A stretch of 64,000 nt of DNA from CAZHCA01 sp964530825 (GCA_964530825.1 CAZHCA010000006.1:1-64000), one strand, 5' to 3'; positions 53,671 through 62,675 are shown, counted from the stretch's first letter. Numbers and translations: made by a program. The notes: generated by a model from the sequence alone, not told the origin.

Positions 53671-54633
53671 TTGCGATATTGTTATACAAAACCTAAATAT
53701 TTGGTGCGATTTTTACCTTTGACACTGGTCCTGTTTCTGTGTTCGACCGCCTGCGAAGAGCCAGTTGGCTTCGCCGCTTCCGACGAAGAGCCGCGCCTCG
53801 TTGTCGTGGGGGAGTTGGTCGAAGGGGAAAAGGTCAAGGTTTTCGTATCGCGCTCCAGCTCCTCTTTAGATACCGACACCACCGATCGCTATGTGCGCGA
53901 CGCTCAGGTAGAGTTGTACCAGGAGTCCGATTTTCTGGAGGCGCTCCAGATCCGCAACCTCAAGGGCAGTGCGCCATACTATAGTTTGACTGATTTTCGC
54001 CCCCAAGCTGGAGTCCAATATCGAATTAGCGTAGATGCGCCGGGTTTCGATCCCGTAATGGCTACTTCCTTCATCCCGCCGAAAATCAGTATCGAAAAGA
54101 TGGAAGTGGCCGACCTTCAGATGGTTTGCGACTCTAATGGCCTTAAGCGGTACCAGGTACAGGTGCGCCTGCAATTCTCTGACCCGGGATCTACCGTTAA
54201 CTACTATCACTTGAATTTCTATCGGCAGATCATACCTTATTCGGTGGAGATGGGCGACACTCTGGCGCTGGGCCCTCAGCGCGAGCGCGTTTTATTCGAT
54301 CCTCAACTCAACAGCAACGAAATGACCGCCCACCTGGAGGGCGGGTTGCTCTTTCAAGATGATCAATTCAACGGCGATGTTTTCGACCGGATCTTTCAGA
54401 TCGATGTGACCATTCGGCCCGAACAGGAATTGATTGGCAGGCTCATTGCTGAACTGCGGGCCGTCTCAGAAGATTATTACCTCTTTTACCGCTCCCTAAG
54501 CCGCCAGCAGTACAGTAATACGAATCCCTTCGGCGAGCCGGTCATTATCTACAACAATATTGAAAATGGCGCGGGTAATTTTTCGGGGTACAGCAATGCC
54601 CTCGACTCACTGGGGCTAATAAAAGGCAACTAA
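53671..54633 (+). CDS. DUF4249-domain outer-membrane lipoprotein
   Basis: The product is a lipoprotein of up to 320 aa with a lipobox at STACEEP. After it comes a beta-rich body with the DUF4249 pattern (EPRLVVVGELVEGEKVKVFV, RYVRDAQVELYQE). The C-terminus has NPFGEPVIIYNNIENGAGNFSGY, also typical. The start is either TTG at 53671, used here, or GTG at 53704 giving a compact signal peptide (MRFLPLTLVLFLCSTAC). It lies 5 bp after the receptor. DUF4249 proteins commonly accompany TonB receptors and probably act as their surface partner. Confidence 0.85.
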   Translation: MRYCYTKPKYLVRFLPLTLVLFLCSTACEEPVGFAASDEEPRLVVVGELVEGEKVKVFVSRSSSSLDTDTTDRYVRDAQVELYQESDFLEALQIRNLKGSAPYYSLTDFRPQAGVQYRISVDAPGFDPVMATSFIPPKISIEKMEVADLQMVCDSNGLKRYQVQVRLQFSDPGSTVNYYHLNFYRQIIPYSVEMGDTLALGPQRERVLFDPQLNSNEMTAHLEGGLLFQDDQFNGDVFDRIFQIDVTIRPEQELIGRLIAELRAVSEDYYLFYRSLSRQQYSNTNPFGEPVIIYNNIENGAGNFSGYSNALDSLGLIKGN

Positions 54634-54830
54634 CTACTCTACCGGGCAGTTGGAAAAAATCCCACGTATTGATGAAATTTTTCCATATCGTTATGGGGGG
54701 GAAACCAATGATTGGTGTCTATAAAGTTGTGCTTGCCAAATTTTAGGGACCAGCGGACTTAAAACTCCGCCTTTCCCTTCCATTGTGCGGTACAAAAAAT
54801 TACATCATTCCATTTAATACCGTAGACGAC

Positions 54831-55514
54831 ATGGCTCAAGAGGAGGTTAAACAGCAATTTATTCGCCAATTTCCATTATTCGGTAAGTTGAAAGAAGAAG
54901 AGGTTCAGCAAGTCGCGGAGCTATTGGAAGTGCGCCGGAAAGACCGGTTCAGTTACGTTTATCAGCCGGGGGAGCCCTCTGACACCGTCTTTTTCCTGAT
55001 CAAAGGCGCTGCTAAAATAGGCACCCATTCTCCCGATGGCAAAGAAGTGATTAAGGCTTTGGTGCACCCTGTCTCCGTACTGGGCGAGTTGGGCATTGTA
55101 GGTGAAGAACGACGCCAAGATTTCGCCCAGGTGCTCAAAGAAGATGCGACATTTTACACCCTGCCGGTTGTAGAATTCAAGCGCCTGATGCGTGGGAATT
55201 ACGAGTTGTGCAATGAAGTTATGCTGCTGTTCGGTCAGCGACTAATTAAGGCAGAACGGAAACTAGAGTCGCTGATTTTTAAAGATGCACGCACCCGCAT
55301 CATTGAGTTTATCAAGGAAACGGTGCGCAGTCGCGGTCAGCAGGTGGGTTATGAAATGCTGTTGAAGCATTCGCTCACCCACCAAGACATTGCCAACATC
55401 ACCTGTACTTCGCGCCAAACCGTAACGCTGGTATTGAATGAGTTGAAAAAACTTGACCTCATCCATTTCAATCGCGGCCGGATATTGGTGCGCGACATGA
55501 AGCGTTTGGCCTAA
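54831..55514 (+). CDS. Crp/Fnr-family transcriptional regulator
   Basis: A 227-aa regulator with an N-terminal cyclic-nucleotide-binding fold (about 18-130, YQPGEPSDTVFFLIKGAAKI, then VLGELGIVGEERRQDF). A dimerisation helix and a C-terminal winged helix follow (THQDIANITCTSRQTVTLVL as the recognition region, about 178-200). It lacks the cysteine cluster of Fnr and does not keep the canonical cAMP-binding Arg-Ser pair, so its ligand is unknown. An upstream in-frame ATG at 54783 is less likely because MAQEEVKQQF is the usual type of start. Targets are not identifiable from the window. Confidence 0.88.
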   Translation: MAQEEVKQQFIRQFPLFGKLKEEEVQQVAELLEVRRKDRFSYVYQPGEPSDTVFFLIKGAAKIGTHSPDGKEVIKALVHPVSVLGELGIVGEERRQDFAQVLKEDATFYTLPVVEFKRLMRGNYELCNEVMLLFGQRLIKAERKLESLIFKDARTRIIEFIKETVRSRGQQVGYEMLLKHSLTHQDIANITCTSRQTVTLVLNELKKLDLIHFNRGRILVRDMKRLA

Positions 55515-55536
55515 ATCGATGGTCGGCGGTTGCCGC

Positions 55537-56901
55537 TCACTGCGGTAGCTGCATGCGTATGCGCCAATTTTTGGGGTAGTAGTTATTATAGCGGTTGGTC
55601 AGGCCTTTGATCCAACCCAAGCCGAGGTTGTGGTAGGTCACTAGGGCCCAGCCTTTGGGAATACTTGTGATACCCGGATTTTCCTTTCGTAGATACTGCA
55701 GCGCCTTTTGCCGGTTCAATTCGATCGTTCGGATGGTTTCGCTTCGGGCTGCTGCGAGCGCCAGCTCGGGTGCGGGAACGAAATTCTGTCTTTGGACGAG
55801 TTTTCCGATGGGCCACCCCGGGGTAAAGCGCCGCAGGTGCTGCCCAATCCACTGTTGATCCCGCATTACAATTTTTGGGACTGCGTAAACCGTGCCTTTA
55901 GCATGAGCTATAAATTGGAATTGGTCTGCTTCATACACCCAGCGGCGGATCGGATTGCTTTGTTCCTGCGGAATTAAAGTCAGCCCCTGCGGCAGGTAGA
56001 GTTTTTTTGCGGGGATAGGAGTAGCACTACCTGTAGTCTTTTGTAAACAGGCCAGAAATAAGCCTTCGCCCCGCAAGCGGTGCGGATAGAATCGATGTCC
56101 CCATCTGGTTGCTACCACACCCCATTGGACTGGAAAGTCGATCGGAACATGCTGCAGACCGTAATCTTTGATCAACCAGCGTACCTGGTCTTCATTTTCA
56201 GCTTCGGCATAGGTGCACGTGCTGTACAAGAGATAACCGCCGGGGCGGAGCAGGGAATGTACGGCGTGCAATATCCTGCGTTGCCGCTGAGCGCACAGCT
56301 GAACCCGCTCGGGCGACCATTCTCGGCGGGCTTCGGGATCCTTTCGAAACAGCCCCTCGCCAGAGCAGGGTGCATCAACCAGAATGAGATCAAAGAACCC
56401 TTTCAAGCCCTCCAAATCTTTGCTATCTTGATTACTCAGGCAGGTGTTCGGTATTGCCCACTTGTAGGTGTTTTGTTGTAGAATGGCGTATCGCGATCGG
56501 ATAACTTCGTTGGCGAGCAGCAGTCCCTCAGCTCCCAATGCTTCGGCTAGCAGGGTGCTTTTGCCACCCGGAGCAGCGCATAGATCAAGGGCGCGAATCC
56601 GGTCGACATCGAAATGCAATTGCTGTAAAACGTGAAAAATGGCCATCGAACTGGCCTCCTGCACATAGTACGCTCCCGCGTGAAAAGCCGGGTCCAGTGT
56701 AAAAACCGGGCGTTTTATCAAATAGCGGCCTTGCGGATGCCAGGGTACGGGATCGGCTACCGGCAACAGCTCCAGATTTTTTTTTAAGGGGTGCAGCCGG
56801 ATGCTGGCGGGCGGTTCCGACTGTAAAGCAGCTAAAAATTCGGGCCACGCTGTGCCGAGTTGGCCCTGCATACGGTTGATAAAAGCGGCGGGCAAATCCA
56901 T
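55537..56901 (-). CDS. rRNA cytosine-C5 methyltransferase (NSUN/RsmF-like)
   Basis: SAM-dependent m5C RNA methyltransferase, 454 aa. The N-terminus MDLPAAFINRMQGQLG and the substrate segment RLHPLKK are typical. SAM-binding motif I is ALDLCAAPGGKSTLLAE, the catalytic cysteine is in DAPCSGEGLFRKD, and the second cysteine is in LYSTCTYAEAENE. The C-terminal part resembles the RsmF PUA-type extension (NYYPKNWRIR end). Upstream in-frame ATG at 56943 adds 14 residues not typical of the family. The target is probably rRNA but is not proven. Confidence 0.92.
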   Translation of the reverse strand: MDLPAAFINRMQGQLGTAWPEFLAALQSEPPASIRLHPLKKNLELLPVADPVPWHPQGRYLIKRPVFTLDPAFHAGAYYVQEASSMAIFHVLQQLHFDVDRIRALDLCAAPGGKSTLLAEALGAEGLLLANEVIRSRYAILQQNTYKWAIPNTCLSNQDSKDLEGLKGFFDLILVDAPCSGEGLFRKDPEARREWSPERVQLCAQRQRRILHAVHSLLRPGGYLLYSTCTYAEAENEDQVRWLIKDYGLQHVPIDFPVQWGVVATRWGHRFYPHRLRGEGLFLACLQKTTGSATPIPAKKLYLPQGLTLIPQEQSNPIRRWVYEADQFQFIAHAKGTVYAVPKIVMRDQQWIGQHLRRFTPGWPIGKLVQRQNFVPAPELALAAARSETIRTIELNRQKALQYLRKENPGITSIPKGWALVTYHNLGLGWIKGLTNRYNNYYPKNWRIRMQLPQ

Positions 56902-56906
56902 GGGGG

Positions 56907-56914
56907 CAAAAATA
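56907..56914 (-). promoter_or_regulatory. -7-like element abutting the methyltransferase start
   Basis: On the minus strand this reads TATTTTTG, a perfect TAnnTTTG, but it ends only 5 bp before the ATG at 56901. If used, the transcript would have almost no leader. It may equally be a coincidence. Confidence 0.35.
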
Positions 56915-56953
56915 AAGAAATTGGGGGTGGCAGCGAAGCGCACCCCGTTGAGG

Positions 56954-57703
56954 TCAATTATTTAGCGCCCAATCGTAGTCCCGGTAAGCTATTCGGGTAT
57001 CGGCGTTGATCTTGGTATTACTGTATCGATTTAAGTATGCCTTCAAATCACCGAAATCTTTCCTATACCAGTCGAAGATTCTGGAAACCTGGACTGAATC
57101 CGGATGGATTCGATTGTACTGTTGGTTATTGATGAAGCTCCCGGTCTGTTTCGTGAGGAGTTCGTCTAAATTCTCGGCTGTGAAGGCCTGGTTCGCGAGA
57201 GGCGGACAGGATTTGGCTGCACAGTTCACGGCAAAGTGTATCCGAGGTTCCTGGAACCGGGGGCGGATGATATCGTGCTCGATGTTATTCAGGGAGTAAG
57301 TCTTTCCGCCGATGGAGATCCACTTCGTATCCCAGGGTTTGCCGTCATCGATATCCCGGATGCTTTTTACCGGCCAGTTGTTAAGGATGAGCTTCACTGT
57401 GTATGCATTATAAGCATTTATCCAGTAAGCTAGTTTTTCGTCACGCGACCAATTGGATTGGGGCGGATTTTGTTCCAACCGATTGAGGTATCGGTCTAGC
57501 TGGGCCTGATCCTGCCGGAAGCCCTGGTAATTGACTTTTCCAGCAGTGCTGACGTGCTTCTGCAGCAAGGTGTTCCAGCCGCTGTGGTCGACCGCCGGAC
57601 GCGCGGCACTACTGGCAGGCGCGGTAGCCGGTGTACTATTTGCCTTTGGGCCGCAAGCAAGCAGCAGGGCTAAGAATGGGACAAAAAAGAAACTGAATTT
57701 CAT
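56954..57703 (-). CDS. DUF547-domain lipoprotein
   Basis: The 249-aa product has a lipobox at Cys17 (LALLLACGPK) followed by a Ser/Ala/Pro-rich linker, so it is likely anchored in the envelope. The DUF547 domain follows with YWINAYNAYTVKLIL, ISIGGKTYSLNNIEHDIIRP and RIHFAVNCAAKSCPPLANQA. Family activity is unproven. The conserved His and Cys residues (HFAVNCAAKSCPP) suggest an enzyme of cysteine-protease-like type, which is an inference. It is 52 bp upstream of the methyltransferase gene on the same strand. Confidence 0.88.
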   Translation of the reverse strand: MKFSFFFVPFLALLLACGPKANSTPATAPASSAARPAVDHSGWNTLLQKHVSTAGKVNYQGFRQDQAQLDRYLNRLEQNPPQSNWSRDEKLAYWINAYNAYTVKLILNNWPVKSIRDIDDGKPWDTKWISIGGKTYSLNNIEHDIIRPRFQEPRIHFAVNCAAKSCPPLANQAFTAENLDELLTKQTGSFINNQQYNRIHPDSVQVSRIFDWYRKDFGDLKAYLNRYSNTKINADTRIAYRDYDWALNN

Positions 57704-57881
57704 TGGGTAAATTGTTTTTTTGGATAACTTCCTACAAATGGCAATGTTGCCTTATCGGAGTCGGGTTGTTGGGCGGCGGACAATTTTCACCCAACTTTAA
57801 CGCATCTCGGCGGGTGCCTGTATAATTTTTAATGGCTCCATTCGGTTGTATAGACGTAATTCATTCAACAAATACTGTATT

Positions 57882-58583
57882 ATGCTTAAATCTAGCCTTT
57901 TTACCCTAATAGCCCTGATGCTGAGTGCTGGCCTAATCCAAGCTCAGAATTGCGACTTGTTCATGCAATTCAAGGAAGGTGTGACCACCGAGTATCAGAT
58001 GCTAGACAAAAAGGGTAAACTTTCGGGTACTACCCAAAATACCGTGAAAAACCTCAAGAGTGCCGGTAGTGAAACGACAGCAGTAATTACCCAAAAAATG
58101 ACTGATGAGAAAGGTAAAGAAGTGACTTCGGGTACATACGAAGTTATTTGCGAAGGGAATGCCTACCGCATGGATGTATCATCCCTGCTCCCGGCTGGCC
58201 TGACCGATCAGTTCGGCGAGAATATGGAAGTAACTTTCGAAGGGGATGGCCTAGTGATGCCTACCGATCTGAGTGTAGGAAAAACTTTTCCCAGCTCTTC
58301 TAACGAGATCAACTTCGCTTCCGGAGGGATGAACCTAATGTCGATGAAGATGGATATTACCGACCATAAAGTAGAAAGCAAAGAAGAGGTTTCTGTTCCG
58401 GCCGGTAAATTTGATGCCTATAAAGTGGTTTACAACATGACCACCAAAATGATGGGTGCCAACAGTACCTTCAAAGTTGTAAGCTGGTACGCCGATGGAG
58501 TCGGTATGGTCAAGCAGGAGAGCTACGACAAAAAAGGCAAGCTCGACAGCACAATGCTGTTGAGTAAGTTCGAAGGCAGTTAG
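57882..58583 (+). CDS. Secreted protein of unknown function (TapB/DUF3108-like)
   Basis: The 233-aa product starts MLKSSLFTLIALMLSAG with a signal peptide ending near IQAQN. The mature part is beta-rich with a repeated pattern of polar strands (GVTTEYQMLDKKGKLSGTT, VSVPAGKFDAYKVVYNMTTK, VVSWYADGVGMVKQESYDKK). That resembles the TapB/DUF3108 group of exported proteins with a barrel-like fold. I cannot give a function. An upstream in-frame ATG at 57846 would bury the signal peptide. A short terminator follows. Confidence 0.7.
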   Translation: MLKSSLFTLIALMLSAGLIQAQNCDLFMQFKEGVTTEYQMLDKKGKLSGTTQNTVKNLKSAGSETTAVITQKMTDEKGKEVTSGTYEVICEGNAYRMDVSSLLPAGLTDQFGENMEVTFEGDGLVMPTDLSVGKTFPSSSNEINFASGGMNLMSMKMDITDHKVESKEEVSVPAGKFDAYKVVYNMTTKMMGANSTFKVVSWYADGVGMVKQESYDKKGKLDSTMLLSKFEGS

Positions 58584-58645
58584 CTAAAGACCTCCGGCGG
58601 GAGCAACACGCAAGGGACCAAAATGCAACAGCGAAAAACAAAAGG

Positions 58646-58673
58646 AGGCGGCCGGTGAGCTGCCTTTCTTTTT
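58646..58673 (+). terminator. Intrinsic terminator after the TapB-like gene
   Basis: AGGCGGC (58646-58652) pairs with GCTGCCT (58659-58665) over 7 bp with one G-U pair and a 6-nt loop. It is followed by TTCTTTTT. It overlaps the 3' end of the convergent gene at 58672 by 2 bp. Confidence 0.75.
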
Positions 58674-59064
58674 AGCGCATTAGATACAAATCGCCCGTCT
58701 GCTCTACGATCTCGGTCTCGCCGCTTTCGGCATCCGTAAAGGTATATTGCAGAAAATAGAGGTATACCGATTGCGGCGCTGGTTCGCCTTTGAAGGTGCC
58801 GTCCCAGGCCGCGGCAGGGGAGGTGCTTTCGAATACCAGATTCCCCCAGCGATCGAAAATGCGAAATGCGTATTCGCTGATCATGCATTCTGCGTTGACA
58901 AAGGCCCGGAATTCATTATTTACCGCATCGTCGTTCGGAGAAAATGCATTGGGCACGTAAACCTGGCAGGCCATGCAACCGGTTGGGATGGAGTGGAAAC
59001 CGGCCGTACATACACTAGCGGGTAGTATTATCAATAAACTAAATATAAGGATAAGTCGCTTCAT
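58672..59064 (-). CDS. Small secreted protein consisting almost wholly of a T9SS type B sorting domain
   Basis: The 130-aa product has a signal peptide (MKRLILIFSLLIILPASVC) and then, after about 15 residues, a gliding-motility-associated C-terminal domain: VYVPNAFSPNDDAVNNEF, YAFRIFDRWGNLVFES, and AWDGTFKGEPAPQSVYLYFL, ending QTGDLYLMR. This domain normally sits at the end of large adhesins or enzymes exported by type IX secretion. Here almost no passenger is left. It could be a truncated remnant, or a small surface protein in its own right. The reading frame is intact. Confidence 0.82.
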   Translation of the reverse strand: MKRLILIFSLLIILPASVCTAGFHSIPTGCMACQVYVPNAFSPNDDAVNNEFRAFVNAECMISEYAFRIFDRWGNLVFESTSPAAAWDGTFKGEPAPQSVYLYFLQYTFTDAESGETEIVEQTGDLYLMR

Positions 59065-59148
59065 GGGTTATGATTTTCGGTAAAAATAGATCCGGCCCCC
59101 TTTTTATTCAAGCGAAAGCCTTTTGATTTACGGAACGGACGCGAGCTG

Positions 59149-60636
59149 TCAGGGACGCAAGCGTTGCCATTGCCGCCACAAGAAGTCATTGATATCCGGA
59201 GCCACCCGGAAATAGAACACCCCCGTCATATACAACACCGTTATACAAGCCGAACGTGCGACGAGGTCGATGAGAAAATGGTAACCCTCGAGCGGCAAAA
59301 GCGTTTGTAGCGTCAAAACGACTAAACCCAGCAGAAGTGGGATCCAAGTCTTGTTGGAAAATGGATGCAAGCCAAAGCGCGTATACACAAATACCTGGTT
59401 GATGGTATTGATCAGTACGATCGTGATCAGCGTGGCGATTGCCGCCCCGGTAAGCCCGAATTGCCGGATGAAGAAATAATTGGTGATAACGGTAGTCACA
59501 ACGGCAATGATCTTTGACACGAGATCGAAGCGGTAGAGTCTAGAGTGCATGATGACCTGGCCTACGTAACCGTTCATGGCATTGAACACCTGAGCGATCC
59601 CCAGATAAATGGCGACCATCGTTCCTACCCGATACTCATTGCCGATGATAGCGATCAGGTTATGTAAATTAGCCGCAATGCCTATGAACAATAAAACCGA
59701 GACCACCAAATTGATGTGGGCAGAACGCGCGTAAAGATCCTGAATCTTTGCTATATCATTGTCTTTCCAGGCATTAGCAAAAAGGGGGGTTACAATAGTG
59801 GCCAAACCCCGGTAAGGCATAATGATTGCTGTAGAGACATACAGAAATACGGCGTAAATCCCCGTGCGGTCGAACCCCAGCAGCGGACCCAGCATGAGTA
59901 TGTCGATGCGGAAGGTCAATTGGTTGCCAAGCTGAGAAAAGGTCGAGAAGCCGCTAAATTGTGCCATTTCCTTGATTCGGGTCGAGCGAAAAATGGTGAA
60001 ATTGGGCTGCCAGTGCAATTCACCGATTCGCCAGAGAAAAAACAGGAGAGCTGCGATTCCCAAAGCGAGCCGTAAGACATACAGCACGATGAAATCGGAT
60101 AAGCTTATCCATTGTAAGGCAACTGCTATGGTGAGCAACAGGGTAAGAACGCGCAGCACGAACTGCTCGACAAATACCCCGGTGCGGGGGCGCAGGAGGG
60201 CCTGCGTATAAGACTGCAATAGGGTGAAAAACGTAAACAGGACCATCATCAACGGCAATAGCCAGTAGTATGCCTCGAGAAAGGCCTCGCTCCGTTGGTC
60301 ACTGAAGATGCTCACGACACTCGACCGAAAGAAGAGCACCATAATCGCAGCGATGCCCGAAAAGCCGGTAGCCAGCAAAATTAAGAAGAAGAAAAAGCCA
60401 CTGTGCTTGGATTCCGGCTGCCGGAAGTAGGGGAAAAAGCGGACCGTCGTGGTGTTCAGCCCCAAGATAGATAGGGTAGAAAGCAGAAGGGTGGCAAAGG
60501 CCAGCCATTGGGTGAAGCCAAAAACCTCCTCCCCAATGATGCGCGGCATGAGCAAGGTGGTATTGATAAACCCAATCACCATACCCATGTAGAGAAATAT
60601 GCCGGCACTGATTCCTTGACGCTGGACGACACCCAT
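59149..60636 (-). CDS. Wzx-like polysaccharide flippase (MATE/MVF superfamily)
   Basis: The 495-aa integral membrane protein has 12-14 predicted helices and resembles polysaccharide or O-antigen flippases: MGVVQRQGISAGIFLYMGMV at the start, MPRIIGEEVFGFTQW after the first helix, and RTGIYAVFLYVSTAIIMPYR in the middle. Such proteins move undecaprenyl-linked repeat units across the inner membrane. It is divergent from two sulfotransferase genes and a glycosyltransferase gene, which supports a surface-glycan role. Confidence 0.86.
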   Translation of the reverse strand: MGVVQRQGISAGIFLYMGMVIGFINTTLLMPRIIGEEVFGFTQWLAFATLLLSTLSILGLNTTTVRFFPYFRQPESKHSGFFFFLILLATGFSGIAAIMVLFFRSSVVSIFSDQRSEAFLEAYYWLLPLMMVLFTFFTLLQSYTQALLRPRTGVFVEQFVLRVLTLLLTIAVALQWISLSDFIVLYVLRLALGIAALLFFLWRIGELHWQPNFTIFRSTRIKEMAQFSGFSTFSQLGNQLTFRIDILMLGPLLGFDRTGIYAVFLYVSTAIIMPYRGLATIVTPLFANAWKDNDIAKIQDLYARSAHINLVVSVLLFIGIAANLHNLIAIIGNEYRVGTMVAIYLGIAQVFNAMNGYVGQVIMHSRLYRFDLVSKIIAVVTTVITNYFFIRQFGLTGAAIATLITIVLINTINQVFVYTRFGLHPFSNKTWIPLLLGLVVLTLQTLLPLEGYHFLIDLVARSACITVLYMTGVFYFRVAPDINDFLWRQWQRLRP

Positions 60637-60763
60637 TTGATGCGCTTCTATGACGATTCACTATACGCTGGACACCCGGATTACGGTTCAGCCGGGCCAA
60701 AGTATCACTTTCCGGCGGCTAATTCTTTGTTGGCTAGGATTATTTAAATGAAAAGGGAAGGGT

Positions 60764-60771
60764 TACCTTTG
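60764..60771 (+). promoter_or_regulatory. -7 promoter element of the sulfotransferase operon
   Basis: TACCTTTG is a perfect TAnnTTTG, 38 bp before the ATG at 60810. The -33 element is not clear. Confidence 0.6.
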
Positions 60772-60809
60772 CGCCATAAACCACTCCGGCTAGCTAAAGT
60801 AGCTTTACT

Positions 60810-61640
60810 ATGGATCCTATCCAAAAGCGCATTTTTATTGTAGGTACTGCCCGTTCGGGAACCACGCTCTTACAAAGTATGGTAGGCAACCATCCGGAGG
60901 TTTTTACTTTTCCAGAAAGTCATTTTTTCTCCAAAACCATACCCTGGCCCTGGTACCGGCGCCCCTTTCACCGAATCGGCGCAGCGGAGCGCGCAGTAGT
61001 GCACCAGTTTCTGGAAAGCCAGGATCGAGCTAGCTTGTCGCAGCCTTACACGGGCAAGCCGCGCGACCTCCATCAATGGGCGCGCTACCTAATAGATACC
61101 CTCGACCGGCTGGCTGCAGTCGAAGATTACAAGGTGTGGTTAGAGAAAACGCCCATGCATCTGTACTACCGCGATCTCATCGACAAAGCGACAGATAACA
61201 GCTTTTTTCTTCAGATCATCCGGTCTCCGATCTCGAACGTAGCGGCCCTTTACGATGCCAGTAAAAAATACCCTGATAGCTTTAAGCAGGATACCCTGTC
61301 AAAAGCCTGGCGTCGCTACCGCCGCGAAATCCAACTGGCCAATCGCTACCACCGCCATCCGCATTTTGCCCTTGTCTACTACGAGCGCCTGGTAGCCGAA
61401 CCCGAAGCAGTCGTTCGCGAAATTTGTGCACACATTCAACTTCCTTTTCGCCAACAGATGCTGCAGCATCACCGGATGGTCGACACCATTTTGGACCGGG
61501 GCGAAATCTGGAAAGCTGGGAATCGTCAGGCCCTGCAGGTCACTGACAAAGTGGCACAGCGACTGACGCCGGAAGAGATCACCTGGTTGGAGCAACGCAT
61601 TCGGCAATTTAAAAGCCCAGTACTGGACTACTATTCATAA
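60810..61640 (+). CDS. Sulfotransferase-family protein (first)
   Basis: The 276-aa product has the PAPS-binding 5'-phosphosulfate loop in VGTARSGTTLLQSM (about residues 11-24), followed by HPEVFTFPESHFF. A second PAPS-contacting region is visible as IRSPISNVAALYDASKK. These features match bacterial sulfotransferases that transfer sulfate from PAPS to carbohydrate or other acceptors. It probably acts in the cytoplasm on a glycan precursor or lipid. It is the first gene of a run with another sulfotransferase and a glycosyltransferase. Confidence 0.84.
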   Translation: MDPIQKRIFIVGTARSGTTLLQSMVGNHPEVFTFPESHFFSKTIPWPWYRRPFHRIGAAERAVVHQFLESQDRASLSQPYTGKPRDLHQWARYLIDTLDRLAAVEDYKVWLEKTPMHLYYRDLIDKATDNSFFLQIIRSPISNVAALYDASKKYPDSFKQDTLSKAWRRYRREIQLANRYHRHPHFALVYYERLVAEPEAVVREICAHIQLPFRQQMLQHHRMVDTILDRGEIWKAGNRQALQVTDKVAQRLTPEEITWLEQRIRQFKSPVLDYYS

Positions 61641-61704
61641 AATAAGGAATAACGAACCGGTGCCCTGGCCGTAATGGACCCCGCAATTAAAAATCACCCG
61701 TGTT

Positions 61705-62655
61705 TTGCAAGTAAAGAAAAACATTGTTCTATTTGGGATGCCGCGCAGCGGAACGACTTGGTTGTCGCAGATCCTGACCACCTCGGGCGAACTCCGGCTG
61801 TTGCACGAGCCCGATAACGAAAGAATTTCTTACCCCGGATACGTCTTTAAGGCCCGGCTGCCGCGGTTTCCCTTTTTAACGGAAGCGGCCGGGGTTCCGG
61901 CTTACCGGCACCTTTTCGACTTGGCTTTACACAATCGTTTTTTAAATACGGACCACCGCAATCACCGGTTAGCCTTTGCGCTGACGGGACAATCCAAGTC
62001 GATTATCGGGCGACGCCTGACAGCCTCGGGTACCGGAAATCTCAGACCCACCAAGTGGGAAAAGAGCTTGGTGCATTGGGTAGTTGGGGCCGGAACTACC
62101 GACCGCAAACTCATCAAATCGGTGCACGGCCTTTTGGCGCTGCCGTTTTTGATGCACCACTTTGATATCCAGCCCCTCATCCTCATGCGTAATCCGCTCA
62201 GTATTTTTTCCAGCCAGATTTTGCTCAACAGTCCCGACCGGGACCGCGCCATTTACCGGCAGGCTGCCCTTCAGGAAAAAGTGAACCTTCCGCTTGGCAA
62301 GATAGCGGATGCCAGCCCTGATCAACGAGCCGGCATTCAGGTGGCAATCTTCTACCGCCTGATCGAACAATTTCTGGTAAAGTACCCTGCTATTCAATTG
62401 GTTTTTTACGAAGATCTGCTACGAGATCCATTCCAGGCAGTCGAGCGATTAACCGGTCGACTTGGCACCACCTTCGACCAGGCGACGCGCACCTACATCG
62501 AATCCCGGATGAAGCCCGGGGAGGGCTACCAGACTTTCCGGGACCCCAAGGTCATGATGGATATTTGGAAAACCCGACTTAACGACCAACAGATTGACCA
62601 TTTTCTGCGTGGGTACCGGTTGATACCCAATTCGTTTTTGTTTCAGCTTTGTTAA
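61705..62655 (+). CDS. Sulfotransferase-family protein (second)
   Basis: The 316-aa product starts with TTG and has the 5'-phosphosulfate loop FGMPRSGTTWLSQIL (about residues 10-24), then LHEPDNERIS. The 3'-phosphate region is near PLILMRNPLSIFSSQIL. It is only distantly related to the preceding sulfotransferase, so it is not a recent duplicate and may act on a different position or acceptor. It lies 64 bp after the first gene and 20 bp before the glycosyltransferase, probably in one transcript. Confidence 0.82.
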   Translation: MQVKKNIVLFGMPRSGTTWLSQILTTSGELRLLHEPDNERISYPGYVFKARLPRFPFLTEAAGVPAYRHLFDLALHNRFLNTDHRNHRLAFALTGQSKSIIGRRLTASGTGNLRPTKWEKSLVHWVVGAGTTDRKLIKSVHGLLALPFLMHHFDIQPLILMRNPLSIFSSQILLNSPDRDRAIYRQAALQEKVNLPLGKIADASPDQRAGIQVAIFYRLIEQFLVKYPAIQLVFYEDLLRDPFQAVERLTGRLGTTFDQATRTYIESRMKPGEGYQTFRDPKVMMDIWKTRLNDQQIDHFLRGYRLIPNSFLFQLC

Positions 62656-62675
62656 TCCATAAATAGCAACAGCTT

